From Neobacillus sp. SuZ13 (GTDB taxonomy: Bacteria > Bacillota > Bacilli > Bacillales > Cytobacillaceae), in NCBI RefSeq assembly GCF_030123365.1, contig NZ_CP126107.1:1969501-2033500 (forward strand): a DNA stretch of 64,000 nucleotides, read 5' to 3'. The notes under the pieces are model-generated. The model saw nothing but the letters and a program-made list of their open reading frames with translations. It had not been told where the DNA came from and did not search any database. The position numbers and the translations under genes were made by a program. The number at the start of each line of letters is the position of its first letter. Positions within the stretch are counted from its first letter, which is position 1. This document shows, in pieces, positions 17,536-26,351 of this stretch.

Positions 17536-18233
17536 ATGCGGAAAGGTGTTAGAAAACATGGTAAAGTCATAGCAACGAGGAAGGTAACAAGTCGTTTACA
17601 ATAGTTGAAATGTTCGAGAGGTTCATGTGGTTTAAGAACTCTGAAGGTAATGTACCTAGAACTGTTGAAGAATACGAGATACACTTCCAGTGGCTTTGTG
17701 ATTACTTTGGGAAAGATTTATCACGAGAAGAAATCACAACTGAAGCTTTCCTTGGTTGGACTGATTTTATGACCCACGAGAAGCAATTGAAACCCAACAC
17801 GGTCAACATAAGAATTAGAACAATGAGAGCTTTCCTTCGATATTGCTTCATGGAGAATATGATAGACGAACCAATTCACGAGAAATTTAAACCAGTTAAG
17901 GTTGCAGAGGAAGTAATTGAAGCTCTTTCTGTTGCAGAAATTAAGAGTCTGTTGAACGCTTTTGACGAGTCTACATTTGCTGGGTATCGTGACAAGGTAA
18001 TGGTATTGGTCTTACTTGATACAATGGTGAGAATATCAGAATTACTAGCAATGAAGCGGCCAAATGTGGACTTTAAAGCTGGTACAATCAAACTGGAAGC
18101 AATGAATACAAAGACTCGTAAAGCTCGTGAAGTTCCACTCTCGATAAAGACAATAAAACTCTTGAAAGAATACATGAACGAGTCCGAGGACTTGGAGAAG
18201 ACCTTTTACTCCTTCAGACCTCAAGGAATTTAG
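17536..18233 (+). pseudogene. Truncated tyrosine recombinase (phage/ICE integrase)
   Basis: A short frame from ATG 17536 (MRKGVRKHGKVIAT) continues, after an apparent frameshift near 17577, into the 207-residue frame from 17610. That frame has the SAM-like core-binding domain (RTVEEYEIHFQWLCDYFG, NTVNIRIRTMRAFLRYC) and the first part of the catalytic domain with the first catalytic Arg in MVRISELLAM. It ends before the HxxR, H/W and Tyr motifs, so it is inactive. Intact relatives are ~320-380 residues. It lies next to a tRNA-Sec 3' fragment, consistent with an element that used selC as its target. Confidence 0.8.
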
Positions 18234-18592
18234 AAGTAAGAAGGTATAAAAAAGACTATGACCATGAAGAAGAAGTGAATATTACCGAGAAGGAGGTCTC
18301 ACTGGTCTTCTTTTGCCTAACCTTTTTTAGGTTGTCAATTCCAAGGTGGCTATATAGAATATCAAATAATTTTGCAAAATTATAAATTTGATTTGCTGTT
18401 TAACAATCAAATAAAAGGAAGCTTTGAATGGAAATTGTAAATCAATGGTTATCCAAACATGTACGTTTTAATTAATCACCTTTTCGTGAGTTCATGACCA
18501 GTTTACATGTTATGTATAATCCCGCACACCACCTGACGAGGTTAGAATGGGCGGAGAAAATAAAAAAGTAACATGTCAACTTCTTGGGATAA
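18234..18592. other. Gene-free stretch
   Basis: I see no supported gene. The stretch separates the integrase remnant from two hairpins. Confidence 0.6.
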
Positions 18593-18625
18593 TGGGGTCA
18601 GACACATTTTTAAGACCCCATTTTT
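18593..18625 (+). terminator. Hairpin TGGGGTC/GACCCCA with T-run
   Basis: Seven-base perfect stem followed by TTTTTA. Similar GGGGTCAGAC-type hairpins are common intergenic elements in Bacillaceae, so this may be a repeat as well as a terminator. Confidence 0.6.
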
Positions 18626-18638
18626 AGATAACAGGTTC

Positions 18639-18668
18639 GGCACTCAAAACATTGTGAGAGCCTTTTTT
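18639..18668 (+). terminator. Hairpin GGC-CTCA/TGAG-GCC with T6
   Basis: GGC-A-CTCA pairs with TGAG-A-GCC with an A/A mismatch, then TTTTTT. Both hairpins here point rightward, towards the 3' end of the convergent regulator gene. Confidence 0.65.
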
Positions 18669-18729
18669 GAAAAAAGATTAAAATTCGGAGTACTTTTTAG
18701 GCTTTTTGCCGCATAGTTAAATTGGAATC

Positions 18730-20100
18730 TCAATCCTCCGACATGTCCTGACAATATTCTCTAATCAATCTAGACGCATATGTTTGGCTGATTTGCAGAT
18801 CCTTAGCCACGCGCCTAGAGCTTTTATTTACTTTATAGGATTTACGAATCATCTCTTTTTTTGCCAATTCGACGGCCTCGTTAAGGGTAGCGGGGGCAGT
18901 ATTTTCAATTTGGGCCAGTCCTTGGTTATAAATGCCTTCGGGCAGGTCATCGATACCGATGACATCATTGCTTACAATGACAAGCTTTTCTATTAGGTTT
19001 TCTAATTGTCTAATATTTCCGGGCCATGAATAATGGGTAAGCCATTCGAGGCAATCTTTAGAAATTAATTTGTTCATTTCAAGGATTCGATTAAATTTGT
19101 ATAAGAAATTATAGATGAGCGGGACTATATCTTCTTGCCTTTCCCGAAGCGGAGGCATTTTGATATCCACTACGTTCAGCCGATAATATAAATCTTCTCT
19201 AAACATTTTGTTTTTTACCATTTTGTTTAAATCTTTATTGGTCGCGGCAATAATTCGGATATCGACTGACTTTTCTTTATTGCTGCCAATGGGAATGAAT
19301 TTTTTCTCCTGAATAACTTGCAATATTTTAGCCTGAAGAGGCAAAGGCATGTCCCCAATTTCATCAAGAAATACCGTCCCCCCCTCTGCGCATTCCAGTA
19401 TCCCTTTTTTACCGGAACGGTTTGCATTAGTGAAAGAACCAGGTGTATAACCAAAAAGCTCGGACTCCATTAATTCAGCAGGGATTGCAGCACAATTGAT
19501 GGTTAAAAATGGGCCGTTCCCTCTATTTCCGTTTTCGTGAATATATTGGGCTAAGAGGCTTTTACCTGTTCCGGACTCACCTAAAATTAATATAGTAGAG
19601 TTTGCTGCTGCCACCTTCTTGGCAAACTTCAACACATTTTTTACCTTTTCATTATTTGTAATAATGCTGCCAAATGGATCTTCAGCTTCTTTACTTTTTT
19701 TTGAATCCCTTTCTTTTACTTTCAGCATTTTGTAGCTTTGTAATTCCCTTGCTGTCGTTACGATTAATTCCACTTCTTTTTGATCATTTAAAATAGGGAC
19801 GACAGAGGTGAGCAGTTCCGCACCAAGGATTGTGGTTTGTTTAATCGTAATTGGCTCTTTTCTTTCCAAAACATCGGGGAAAATGGAGGGATACCAATAG
19901 CCTTTATCAGCCAATTCCATGCTCGCTTTACCTATAACTTCTTCCTTATTTAACCCATAATGCTTCTTACAGGCATCATTTACATAGATAATTTTCTTAT
20001 CCTTATTTAAAACAAAGATTTCGTCAGAAGAATAATCTAAAATTTTTATAAGCGCTTCCATATTTAAATCTAAATCGGTTAGAAAATTGGATAATGTCAT
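18730..20100 (-). CDS. Sigma-54-dependent transcriptional activator (PAS-AAA-HTH) with GSFTNA loop
   Basis: 456 residues. The N-terminal PAS domain is at ~15-120 (SSDEIFVLNKDKKIIYVN), and the AAA+ domain has Walker A GESGTGKS (174-181) and Walker B GGTVFLDEIGD (240-250). Arginine-finger sequence FREDLYYRLNV and SWPGNIRQLENL follow, with a C-terminal Fis-type HTH (RRVAKDLQISQTYASRLI). The sigma-54 contact loop, normally GAFTGA, reads GSFTNA (221-226). It is divergent from the Rieske operon, which starts at a perfect -24/-12 promoter, so it is almost certainly that operon's activator, with PAS probably sensing substrate or redox state. Confidence 0.93.
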   Translation of the reverse strand: MTLSNFLTDLDLNMEALIKILDYSSDEIFVLNKDKKIIYVNDACKKHYGLNKEEVIGKASMELADKGYWYPSIFPDVLERKEPITIKQTTILGAELLTSVVPILNDQKEVELIVTTARELQSYKMLKVKERDSKKSKEAEDPFGSIITNNEKVKNVLKFAKKVAAANSTILILGESGTGKSLLAQYIHENGNRGNGPFLTINCAAIPAELMESELFGYTPGSFTNANRSGKKGILECAEGGTVFLDEIGDMPLPLQAKILQVIQEKKFIPIGSNKEKSVDIRIIAATNKDLNKMVKNKMFREDLYYRLNVVDIKMPPLRERQEDIVPLIYNFLYKFNRILEMNKLISKDCLEWLTHYSWPGNIRQLENLIEKLVIVSNDVIGIDDLPEGIYNQGLAQIENTAPATLNEAVELAKKEMIRKSYKVNKSSRRVAKDLQISQTYASRLIREYCQDMSED

Positions 20101-20125
20101 GAAGTGACCTCCCTATAAACATAAT

Positions 20126-20145
20126 CTGAGTTCGATGGAGCTCAG
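20126..20145. promoter_or_regulatory. Inverted repeat CTGAG-N10-CTCAG, possible activator site
   Basis: Arms at 20126-20130 and 20141-20145, just upstream of the regulator gene and ~220 bp upstream of the sigma-54 promoter. It may serve as an upstream activating or autoregulatory site. Confidence 0.4.
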
Positions 20146-20189
20146 AGTGAGTTTGGTTGTATTCAGAAAAGTGTTACAATAGGCAAAAG

Positions 20190-20205
20190 TGTGATACTAA
20201 TCACA
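20190..20205. promoter_or_regulatory. Palindrome TGTGAT-ACTA-ATCACA (enhancer site or Fnr/Crp-like box)
   Basis: A perfect 6+6 inverted repeat fitting TGTGA-N6-TCACA. It is ~170 bp upstream of the -24/-12 promoter, a usual distance for bound sigma-54 activators, but the sequence also fits the Crp/Fnr-family consensus. Either the divergent activator or Fnr could bind here. Confidence 0.5.
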
Positions 20206-20365
20206 TCCATTTTAATAATAGTCTAAATATTTCGAATTGTAAACAGCCCAAGAAGTGTCTAAAATAGGAAAATGTCCATGGGAAAGTAAGCCGGTGAACA
20301 CTAAAGAACTCACTTCCCACTTTTAAAAATCCTATTAATCTAGGCTTTTTAGATAAAAAGATAGT

Positions 20366-20382
20366 TGGCACGAAATTTGCAT
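20366..20382 (+). promoter_or_regulatory. Sigma-54 (-24/-12) promoter of the Rieske operon
   Basis: TGGCAC-GAAAT-TTGCAT matches the sigma-54 consensus exactly, with 10 bases between GG (-24) and GC (-12). Predicted transcription start is near 20392, 48 bp before the Rieske gene. Confidence 0.9.
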
Positions 20383-20439
20383 TTAATAAAATATGAAAAG
20401 TACAATAAAGGATTTGAATGACAAAAGGAGGAATGACAA

Positions 20440-21498
20440 ATGAAGCCGTTTACAGAGAATACCCTGGAGAACACTCTCCCGTACGATAATTATGTGAATC
20501 CGCACATATTTGAAGAGGAAAAGAAAAAGATTTTTCAAGATAGCTGGGTTTTAGCTGGACATATAAGCCAGGTGGAAAAACCGGGGGATTTCTTTACTTT
20601 TGATATAGCAGATCAGCCAATAATCATTAGCCGGGATAAAAACAATGAATTGAATGCCCTTTACAATATTTGCCCGCATAGAGGAACCAAAGTGGAAAAA
20701 AACGAGTGTGGAAATAAAAAGGTTTTCACCTGTACCTATCATGGCTGGACATTCCATATGAACGGGAAGTTGAATAAAGCGCCAAACTTCGGTACAAATG
20801 AATTAGGAAACCATAGCTGTATGCCACAAGTAAAGCTAGAAGTATTCCAGTCCATGATCTTCATAAATTTGAACCCAGAAGCAAGACCAATGGAAGAAAC
20901 GTACGGAGAATTTATGGCCAACCTGGAAAGATACACCTTCCTGGATTCTTTGAAAAAGGTTCGGGTAACCCAAAGGATCATTGATGCTAACTGGAAAGCG
21001 GTTATTGATAATTACCTGGAGTGCGATCATTGTAAAATTGCCCATCCTGAGTTTTCAAAAACATTTGATATGAAGAATTACCACATCGACTTACATGGCA
21101 ATTTCTCTTGTCAATATTCAGAATTAACCAATAAATCGAATGAACAACAAGAAGATCACGCCAATTTCTATTGGGTATGGCCTAACTTGATGGTTAGCAT
21201 TTATCCTGGAAAAGAAGGGAATATGACTACAAGTCAAATTTTGCCGCTGGCACCAGATAAATCACTTGCCATCTATAGCTACTACTTTAAATCGGATGAA
21301 ATTATAGAAGAGCAAGAGGAACTGATTCGTTTTGTCGATCAGGTAAGATTAGAGGATTTCGACCTTGTAGAGTTATTGCAAAAAGGCTTCCATACGAATG
21401 CCTTCAAGCATGGGGTGTATTCACCGACTGAGTATGCACTCAAATTTTTTCACAACCTTTATGAAGAAGCTATGAACGTGAAAGAAGGCATGCTATAG
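20440..21498 (+). CDS. Rieske non-heme iron oxygenase, alpha subunit (quaternary-amine type)
   Basis: 352 residues. The Rieske [2Fe-2S] ligands are C78-x-H80 and C98-x2-H101 (CPHRG, CTYHGW). The mononuclear iron ligands are H197 and H202 in ECDHCKIAH, with D306 a likely third ligand. The residue bridging the two sites is Glu (E194, pattern E-x2-H-x4-H) where most ring hydroxylases have Asp. Glu at this position is known from carnitine monooxygenase CntA and is, to my knowledge, shared by related quaternary-ammonium oxygenases. I infer C-N cleavage or demethylation of a betaine-like compound. No dedicated ferredoxin reductase is seen nearby. It is the first gene behind the sigma-54 promoter. 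Confidence 0.88.
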   Translation: MKPFTENTLENTLPYDNYVNPHIFEEEKKKIFQDSWVLAGHISQVEKPGDFFTFDIADQPIIISRDKNNELNALYNICPHRGTKVEKNECGNKKVFTCTYHGWTFHMNGKLNKAPNFGTNELGNHSCMPQVKLEVFQSMIFINLNPEARPMEETYGEFMANLERYTFLDSLKKVRVTQRIIDANWKAVIDNYLECDHCKIAHPEFSKTFDMKNYHIDLHGNFSCQYSELTNKSNEQQEDHANFYWVWPNLMVSIYPGKEGNMTTSQILPLAPDKSLAIYSYYFKSDEIIEEQEELIRFVDQVRLEDFDLVELLQKGFHTNAFKHGVYSPTEYALKFFHNLYEEAMNVKEGML

Positions 21499-21568
21499 CG
21501 TACCCCTTCGTTTATATGAAAATAGATTTATATAGAAATATATTACTAGACATATTTGGAGGATTAAA

Positions 21569-23287
21569 ATGAATAATCAAACAGAATTTACAGCCGTTGC
21601 AGAACCAAATGTTAAAGGTTACCAAACAGAATTCACCGTTGCGGACGCAATAGTAAAAGAGCTCCTGCAAGCAGGAGTGGAAGCGGTATTTGGAATCGTT
21701 AGTATCCACAATATGCCGATATATGACGCGATCCTAAGGGATGGGAATATCCGCACCGTTACTGCCCGTGGCGAAAGTGGAGCGGTTAACATGGCTGATG
21801 CCTATGCCCGTGCTACAGGAAAATTGGGTGTTGTCATCACAAGTACTGGTACTGGAGCAGGTAATGGGGCAGGTTCCTTGTCAGAAACATGGAACTCAGG
21901 GACTCCTGTTCTGCACATTACTGGGGAAGCGGATTCTAATTATATTGGAACAGACCAACGTTATATTCACGAAGCTAAAGACCAGTTAAAAGCGATGGAG
22001 GGCGTGAACAAAGCAGCCTATCTATTGAAGCGTCCAAAGCAAATCATTCCGTTTATGCGTAAAGCGATCAAAGAAGCACTGACTGTACCAACAGGTCCGG
22101 TAACTGTTTCCATTCCAACGAATTTCCAGGCACAGATTATTCCTAACAATCAATTGATTCAAATGGAAGCGCTTCAAAACAAGGAGGTAAAGCTCAATAT
22201 TCCAGCTGATGCTATCGAAAGGATCGTCTTAGCAAAAAGACCAATCATTTGGGCAGGAAATGGGGTAATTGCGTCAGGTGCATCAGAGGAACTGCAAAGA
22301 CTGGTAAATAAAATTCAGCCTGCGGTCGTTACAAGTGAATCTGGAAAAGGGTCTATCCCTGAAAACCACCCGCTTTGCATCGGTAACTTTACGTTATCCC
22401 CTCAAGTGGAGGAACTATTGAAAAAGTCGGATTTACTTATTAGTGTCGGGGTCCGTTTCCGTGGTAGTGAAACGAATGGATGGACACTTCCGGTACCGGA
22501 AAATCACATCAATATTGATTTGAACCCTAATGCCTTTAATCGTAACTTTGATACATTGTATACACTGAATGGAGATGCCAAGGCAGTTTTACAAGAGATT
22601 AATAGTCTTTTGGCCAATAAGGAGATCCATCCGGATGCAGATTATGTCGATGAAGTGCAGTCAGTCCGTCAGGCTGTACGTGATGATCTTCGAAGCCAAA
22701 TTGGGCCTTATGGTGAAGTGGCGGATATTATGCGTGAACAGCTGCCTGAGAATACAGTATTGGTGACGGACGTAACGATCCCTGGATACACTTGGGGGAA
22801 TAAATTGTTCGATATTTATGAACCAAGAGACTACCTCTACATGACAGGCGGCGGCATCGGACAAGGTTTGCCAATGGCGATTGGCGCCCAAATCGGTCAG
22901 CCGGAAAAGAAAGTCGTTCTCATTGCTGGTGATGGTGGATTCATGGTGAATTCAAGTGAGATGATCTCAGCGATTCAGGAGGATGCGCCGATTATCGTTC
23001 TATTATTCGATGATGGTGGATATGGAATCTTACGATACTATCAAGAAGCGGCATATGGTCGACGTATATCTGTAGACTTGAAAAACCCTGATTTCGTCCT
23101 GCTGGCAAAATCAATGGGCTTCGAATCAGAGAAAGTTCGCTCGGTTGAAGAGTTCAAGGCAGGATTAGCGAATGCAATCGCAAGCAGAAAGCCTTATATG
23201 GTTGTAGTAGATGTAGAAGCAGTTGGAGTATTGGAATACAAGGATTCGGATGAATACATCGCTTCTTTCCGTCCAAAACAGGGATAG
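21569..23287 (+). CDS. ThDP-dependent 2-oxoacid decarboxylase (acetolactate synthase-like fold)
   Basis: 572 residues with the Pyr, central and PP domains. The catalytic Glu is E69 in ARGESGAVNMADAYAR, and the PP motif runs from GDG (455-457) to FDDGGYG (480-486), where the usual metal-binding Asn is Asp481. No FAD-binding sequence stands out. Position in the operon, between a Rieske oxygenase and an aldehyde dehydrogenase and with an amino acid dehydrogenase nearby, points to non-oxidative decarboxylation of a 2-keto acid from an amino acid. AruI acting on 2-ketoarginine is a known analogous reaction. A carboligase role is the main alternative. The RBS is TTTGGAGG. Confidence 0.82.
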   Translation: MNNQTEFTAVAEPNVKGYQTEFTVADAIVKELLQAGVEAVFGIVSIHNMPIYDAILRDGNIRTVTARGESGAVNMADAYARATGKLGVVITSTGTGAGNGAGSLSETWNSGTPVLHITGEADSNYIGTDQRYIHEAKDQLKAMEGVNKAAYLLKRPKQIIPFMRKAIKEALTVPTGPVTVSIPTNFQAQIIPNNQLIQMEALQNKEVKLNIPADAIERIVLAKRPIIWAGNGVIASGASEELQRLVNKIQPAVVTSESGKGSIPENHPLCIGNFTLSPQVEELLKKSDLLISVGVRFRGSETNGWTLPVPENHINIDLNPNAFNRNFDTLYTLNGDAKAVLQEINSLLANKEIHPDADYVDEVQSVRQAVRDDLRSQIGPYGEVADIMREQLPENTVLVTDVTIPGYTWGNKLFDIYEPRDYLYMTGGGIGQGLPMAIGAQIGQPEKKVVLIAGDGGFMVNSSEMISAIQEDAPIIVLLFDDGGYGILRYYQEAAYGRRISVDLKNPDFVLLAKSMGFESEKVRSVEEFKAGLANAIASRKPYMVVVDVEAVGVLEYKDSDEYIASFRPKQG

Positions 23288-23459
23288 GTTTTAGCTAATG
23301 AACCGCTCGCTCTTAGAGAGCCTATGTGTCTATTAAAAGTGAGATAGAATTGGTGGCCATATGAAGTAATATGGCCAGTAATTCACTATATTGGAATTAT
23401 TATTCCGATGCAATGAATGGTTATATTCAGAAAACATAATCTGAAAAATAAGGACGGTC

Positions 23460-24629
23460 ATGTTAAAGGTGAAAGATATACTTAAACTTGAATTAGATAA
23501 AATAAAGTCAAAGTTATGGGAAATCAGCGGTCAGATGTACAGAAATCCTGAACTTGGTGACAAGGAATTTGAATCAATGCAACTATTGACAAACTTTTTG
23601 TCTGCACACGATTTTCGGATTGAATCAGGATTGGTTGACCGACCAACTTCTTTTAAAGCTGAATTTAAAGGTGAAAAAGCGGGTCCTACAATCGCCTTTT
23701 TAGCAGAATATGATGCTTTGCCTGAAATTGGCCATGGGTGCGGACATAATTTGATTGGCACGATGAGTATGGGCGCTGGTATTATTCTTAGCAAGCTGAT
23801 AAGTGAAATAGGGGGAAGCGTTGTCGTATTAGGTACCCCGGCAGAGGAAACGAATGGTGCTAAAGTGCCGATGAGTCAAGAAGGAGTATTCGAAAGTGTA
23901 GATGTTGCGATGATTCTCCATCCTAATAATGTATCCGTTGCAAGTGGAACAACTTTGGCGGTAGATGCACTTCAATTCAAATATAAAGGAAAAGCATCGC
24001 ATGCAGCGGCGGCTCCTGAACATGGAATTAATGCACTAGATAGTGTTATCCAACTTTTTAATGGTATAAATGCACTTCGTGAGCATTTGCCGACAGATGT
24101 TCGTGTGCACGGGATTATTTCTGAAGGTGGTCAAGCCCCGAATATTGTTCCAAATTTAGCAGTCGCTCAATTTTATATTAGAGCAAAACAACGTTCTACT
24201 TTAGATGAAGTTGTAAAAAAAGTAAAAAATATCGCAAATGGTGCTGCCCTAATGACGGGTTCACAGCTTGAAATATTAAATTATCAAATAAGCTATGACA
24301 ATATGGTTACAAATCAATATCTATCCCACGCTTTCACTAAGAATTTAAAAGAAATCACCGATCAACCGGTTCTAGCTTCTGAACATAGTAATGGATCTAT
24401 GGATATGGGGAATGTAAGTCGTGTCGTACCTGCAATTCATCCATTTATTGGATTGAATGATTCAGAGTTAGTATTGCATACCCAGGAATTTGCTGATAGT
24501 ACAGTATCAGAAAAAGGACGTCAAGCACTTGTTAATGGTGCATTAGCATTAGCTTGTACGGGATACGATGTTTTAACAGATAAAAACTTATTGGAAAATA
24601 TTAAGACAGAATTTAAAAAGAATAAATAG
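23460..24629 (+). CDS. M20-family amidohydrolase/dipeptidase (PM20D2/AbgB-like)
   Basis: 389 residues. Metal-ligand motifs are AFLAEYDALPEIGHGCGHN, GTPAEETNG and the later ASEHSNGSMDMGNVS block, and the dimerisation domain holds KGKASHAAAAPEHG. It resembles the M20D subgroup that includes p-aminobenzoyl-glutamate hydrolase and the beta-alanyl-lysine dipeptidase PM20D2. In this cluster it could free an amino acid from an N-acyl or dipeptide form before deamination. A TTG/ATG choice is not critical: ATG 23460 follows AAGGACGG. A 172-bp gap precedes it. Confidence 0.8.
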   Translation: MLKVKDILKLELDKIKSKLWEISGQMYRNPELGDKEFESMQLLTNFLSAHDFRIESGLVDRPTSFKAEFKGEKAGPTIAFLAEYDALPEIGHGCGHNLIGTMSMGAGIILSKLISEIGGSVVVLGTPAEETNGAKVPMSQEGVFESVDVAMILHPNNVSVASGTTLAVDALQFKYKGKASHAAAAPEHGINALDSVIQLFNGINALREHLPTDVRVHGIISEGGQAPNIVPNLAVAQFYIRAKQRSTLDEVVKKVKNIANGAALMTGSQLEILNYQISYDNMVTNQYLSHAFTKNLKEITDQPVLASEHSNGSMDMGNVSRVVPAIHPFIGLNDSELVLHTQEFADSTVSEKGRQALVNGALALACTGYDVLTDKNLLENIKTEFKKNK

Positions 24630-24776
24630 TTTGTTCGCTTTTGATCGTGATCAGAATAGCTAAATTCAGCAGAGTCCTAAAGCCTATCAAAGATTGTGTA
24701 TTGTTTATTATTTTGATAGAACGCTTACATTTGATGATAATAAGTCAACCAAGGCAAGTGGGGAGGAAACAAAGTT

Positions 24777-26249
24777 ATGACAATAGAATTGAAACAATAT
24801 ATAAATGGGCAATGGGTAGAATCAAGTGACCCGAAAAAACTTAATATCATTAATCCTGCTACACAGGAAGTCATTGCCAGAGCCCCGAAAGCAACAAAAG
24901 AAGAAACGGAAGAAACAATCAAAATAGCTAAGAGAACATTTGAAAGTGGTGTCTGGTCTGACCGTTCTCCGCAAGAAAGAGCGGCGGTTTTACTACAAAT
25001 TGCTGATAAATTGCAGGAAAACATTGATGAGTTAACAGAGTTGGAAGTACAAAATAACGGAAAAACGAGAAGAGAAGCACGGTCGGATGCTGAAGAGGCC
25101 GCTCATACATTTCGTTATTATGCAGGTCTGCTTACTATGCCTAATGGCCAAGCGTATGAAGCCTCTGGGGATATGCAGACATTGATTGTAAAGGAACCGA
25201 TGGGTGTTGCCGGATTGATTGTTCCTTGGAATTTTCCCTTATTGATGAGTGTATGGAAGATTGCACCGGCGCTTGCGGCCGGTAATAGCATTCTTCTAAA
25301 GCCGGCAGAAATTACTCCGATGACAGCAGTAAAATTGTTTGAACTGATTGATCAGTCCGATTTACCAAAGGGAGTAGCTAACCTCATTATGGGAATTGGA
25401 TCGGTCGTAGGGCAGACGATTGCTGAGAGCGATGATGTGGACGTTGTTTCTTTTACTGGAAGTACAGAGGTCGGCCGTCGGATCATGCAGGCGGCAGCAG
25501 GTAATTTGAAAAAAGTGTCCCTTGAGTTAGGAGGGAAATCTCCGAACATTATCTTTGATGATGCGGATTTAGAAACAGCCGTTGATTATGCCCTATTTGG
25601 CATTTTTATGGGCTCTGGGCAAGTTTGTTCTTCGGGGAGCCGTCTTCTTGTCCAAGAGGGAATCTACGACACATTTGTGGAGAAATATGTAGAAAAGGCA
25701 AAAGGGATTAGGGTTGGTCCCGGAAATGATGGACATTACCAAATGGGTGCCATTGTCGGCAAAAAGCATTTTGAAAGTATACTAGACTACATTCGAATTG
25801 GGAAAGAAGAAGGAGCGAAACTTGCTCTAGGTGGTAATCGAATAGAGAAAGATGGGCTGGAAAAGGGATTTTTCATTGAGCCTACCGTCTTTACTCATGT
25901 AACAAGCGATATGCGGATTGTCAGAGAAGAAATCTTTGGTCCCGTTGTTGCTATTCAGAAATTCAAAGATGAAGAAGAAGCAGTCAAGATTGCCAACGAC
26001 TCAGACTTTGGACTTGCAGGGGCGGTTTTCTCTACAGATCAAAACAAGGCAATAAGAGTCATCAAAAAAGTCCGCGCCGGTATTACATGGGTGAACGCTT
26101 ACCACCTCACGAATATTCAAGCGCCGTGGGGGGGCTATAAACAAAGCGGCATCGGCAGAAGCCTTAGTACTTATGGACTGGATGAATACCAGGAAACGAA
26201 ACAGATTAACGTTAATTTGAATCCAAAGCCTATTCGGTGGTTTGAATAG
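24777..26249 (+). CDS. Aldehyde dehydrogenase (betaine-/amino-aldehyde dehydrogenase-like)
   Basis: 490 residues. It has VPWNFPLLM, the Glu motif LELGGKSPNII, the catalytic Cys in GSGQVCSSGSR, EEIFGPV and the C-terminal GGYKQSGIGRS typical of the betaine aldehyde and aminoaldehyde dehydrogenase group. It is a good candidate for oxidising the omega-ammonio aldehyde made by the ThDP decarboxylase. The RBS is GTGGGGAGG, 9 bp before ATG. Confidence 0.85.
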   Translation: MTIELKQYINGQWVESSDPKKLNIINPATQEVIARAPKATKEETEETIKIAKRTFESGVWSDRSPQERAAVLLQIADKLQENIDELTELEVQNNGKTRREARSDAEEAAHTFRYYAGLLTMPNGQAYEASGDMQTLIVKEPMGVAGLIVPWNFPLLMSVWKIAPALAAGNSILLKPAEITPMTAVKLFELIDQSDLPKGVANLIMGIGSVVGQTIAESDDVDVVSFTGSTEVGRRIMQAAAGNLKKVSLELGGKSPNIIFDDADLETAVDYALFGIFMGSGQVCSSGSRLLVQEGIYDTFVEKYVEKAKGIRVGPGNDGHYQMGAIVGKKHFESILDYIRIGKEEGAKLALGGNRIEKDGLEKGFFIEPTVFTHVTSDMRIVREEIFGPVVAIQKFKDEEEAVKIANDSDFGLAGAVFSTDQNKAIRVIKKVRAGITWVNAYHLTNIQAPWGGYKQSGIGRSLSTYGLDEYQETKQINVNLNPKPIRWFE

Positions 26250-26268
26250 CAGCTTAATTTTTTAAGGT

Positions 26269-26304
26269 ATTAACAACATATTCACAGTGTTAATAGTGTT
26301 TTTT
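26269..26304 (+). terminator. Weak terminator-like hairpin
   Basis: ATTAACA/TGTTAAT with a 12-base loop, followed shortly by a T7 run. It may partly terminate or balance expression before the amino acid dehydrogenase. Confidence 0.35.
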
Positions 26305-26351
26305 TAAAATAGCAGCTGCATGAGAAAATAAAATTCTTAGGAGGTATTGAA

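Noticed and set aside
17575-17600. AAGGTAACAAGTCG resembles part of the 16S rRNA 3' region.
   Set aside because: Only about a dozen bases match loosely and no other rRNA sequence surrounds them; it is coding sequence of the integrase remnant.
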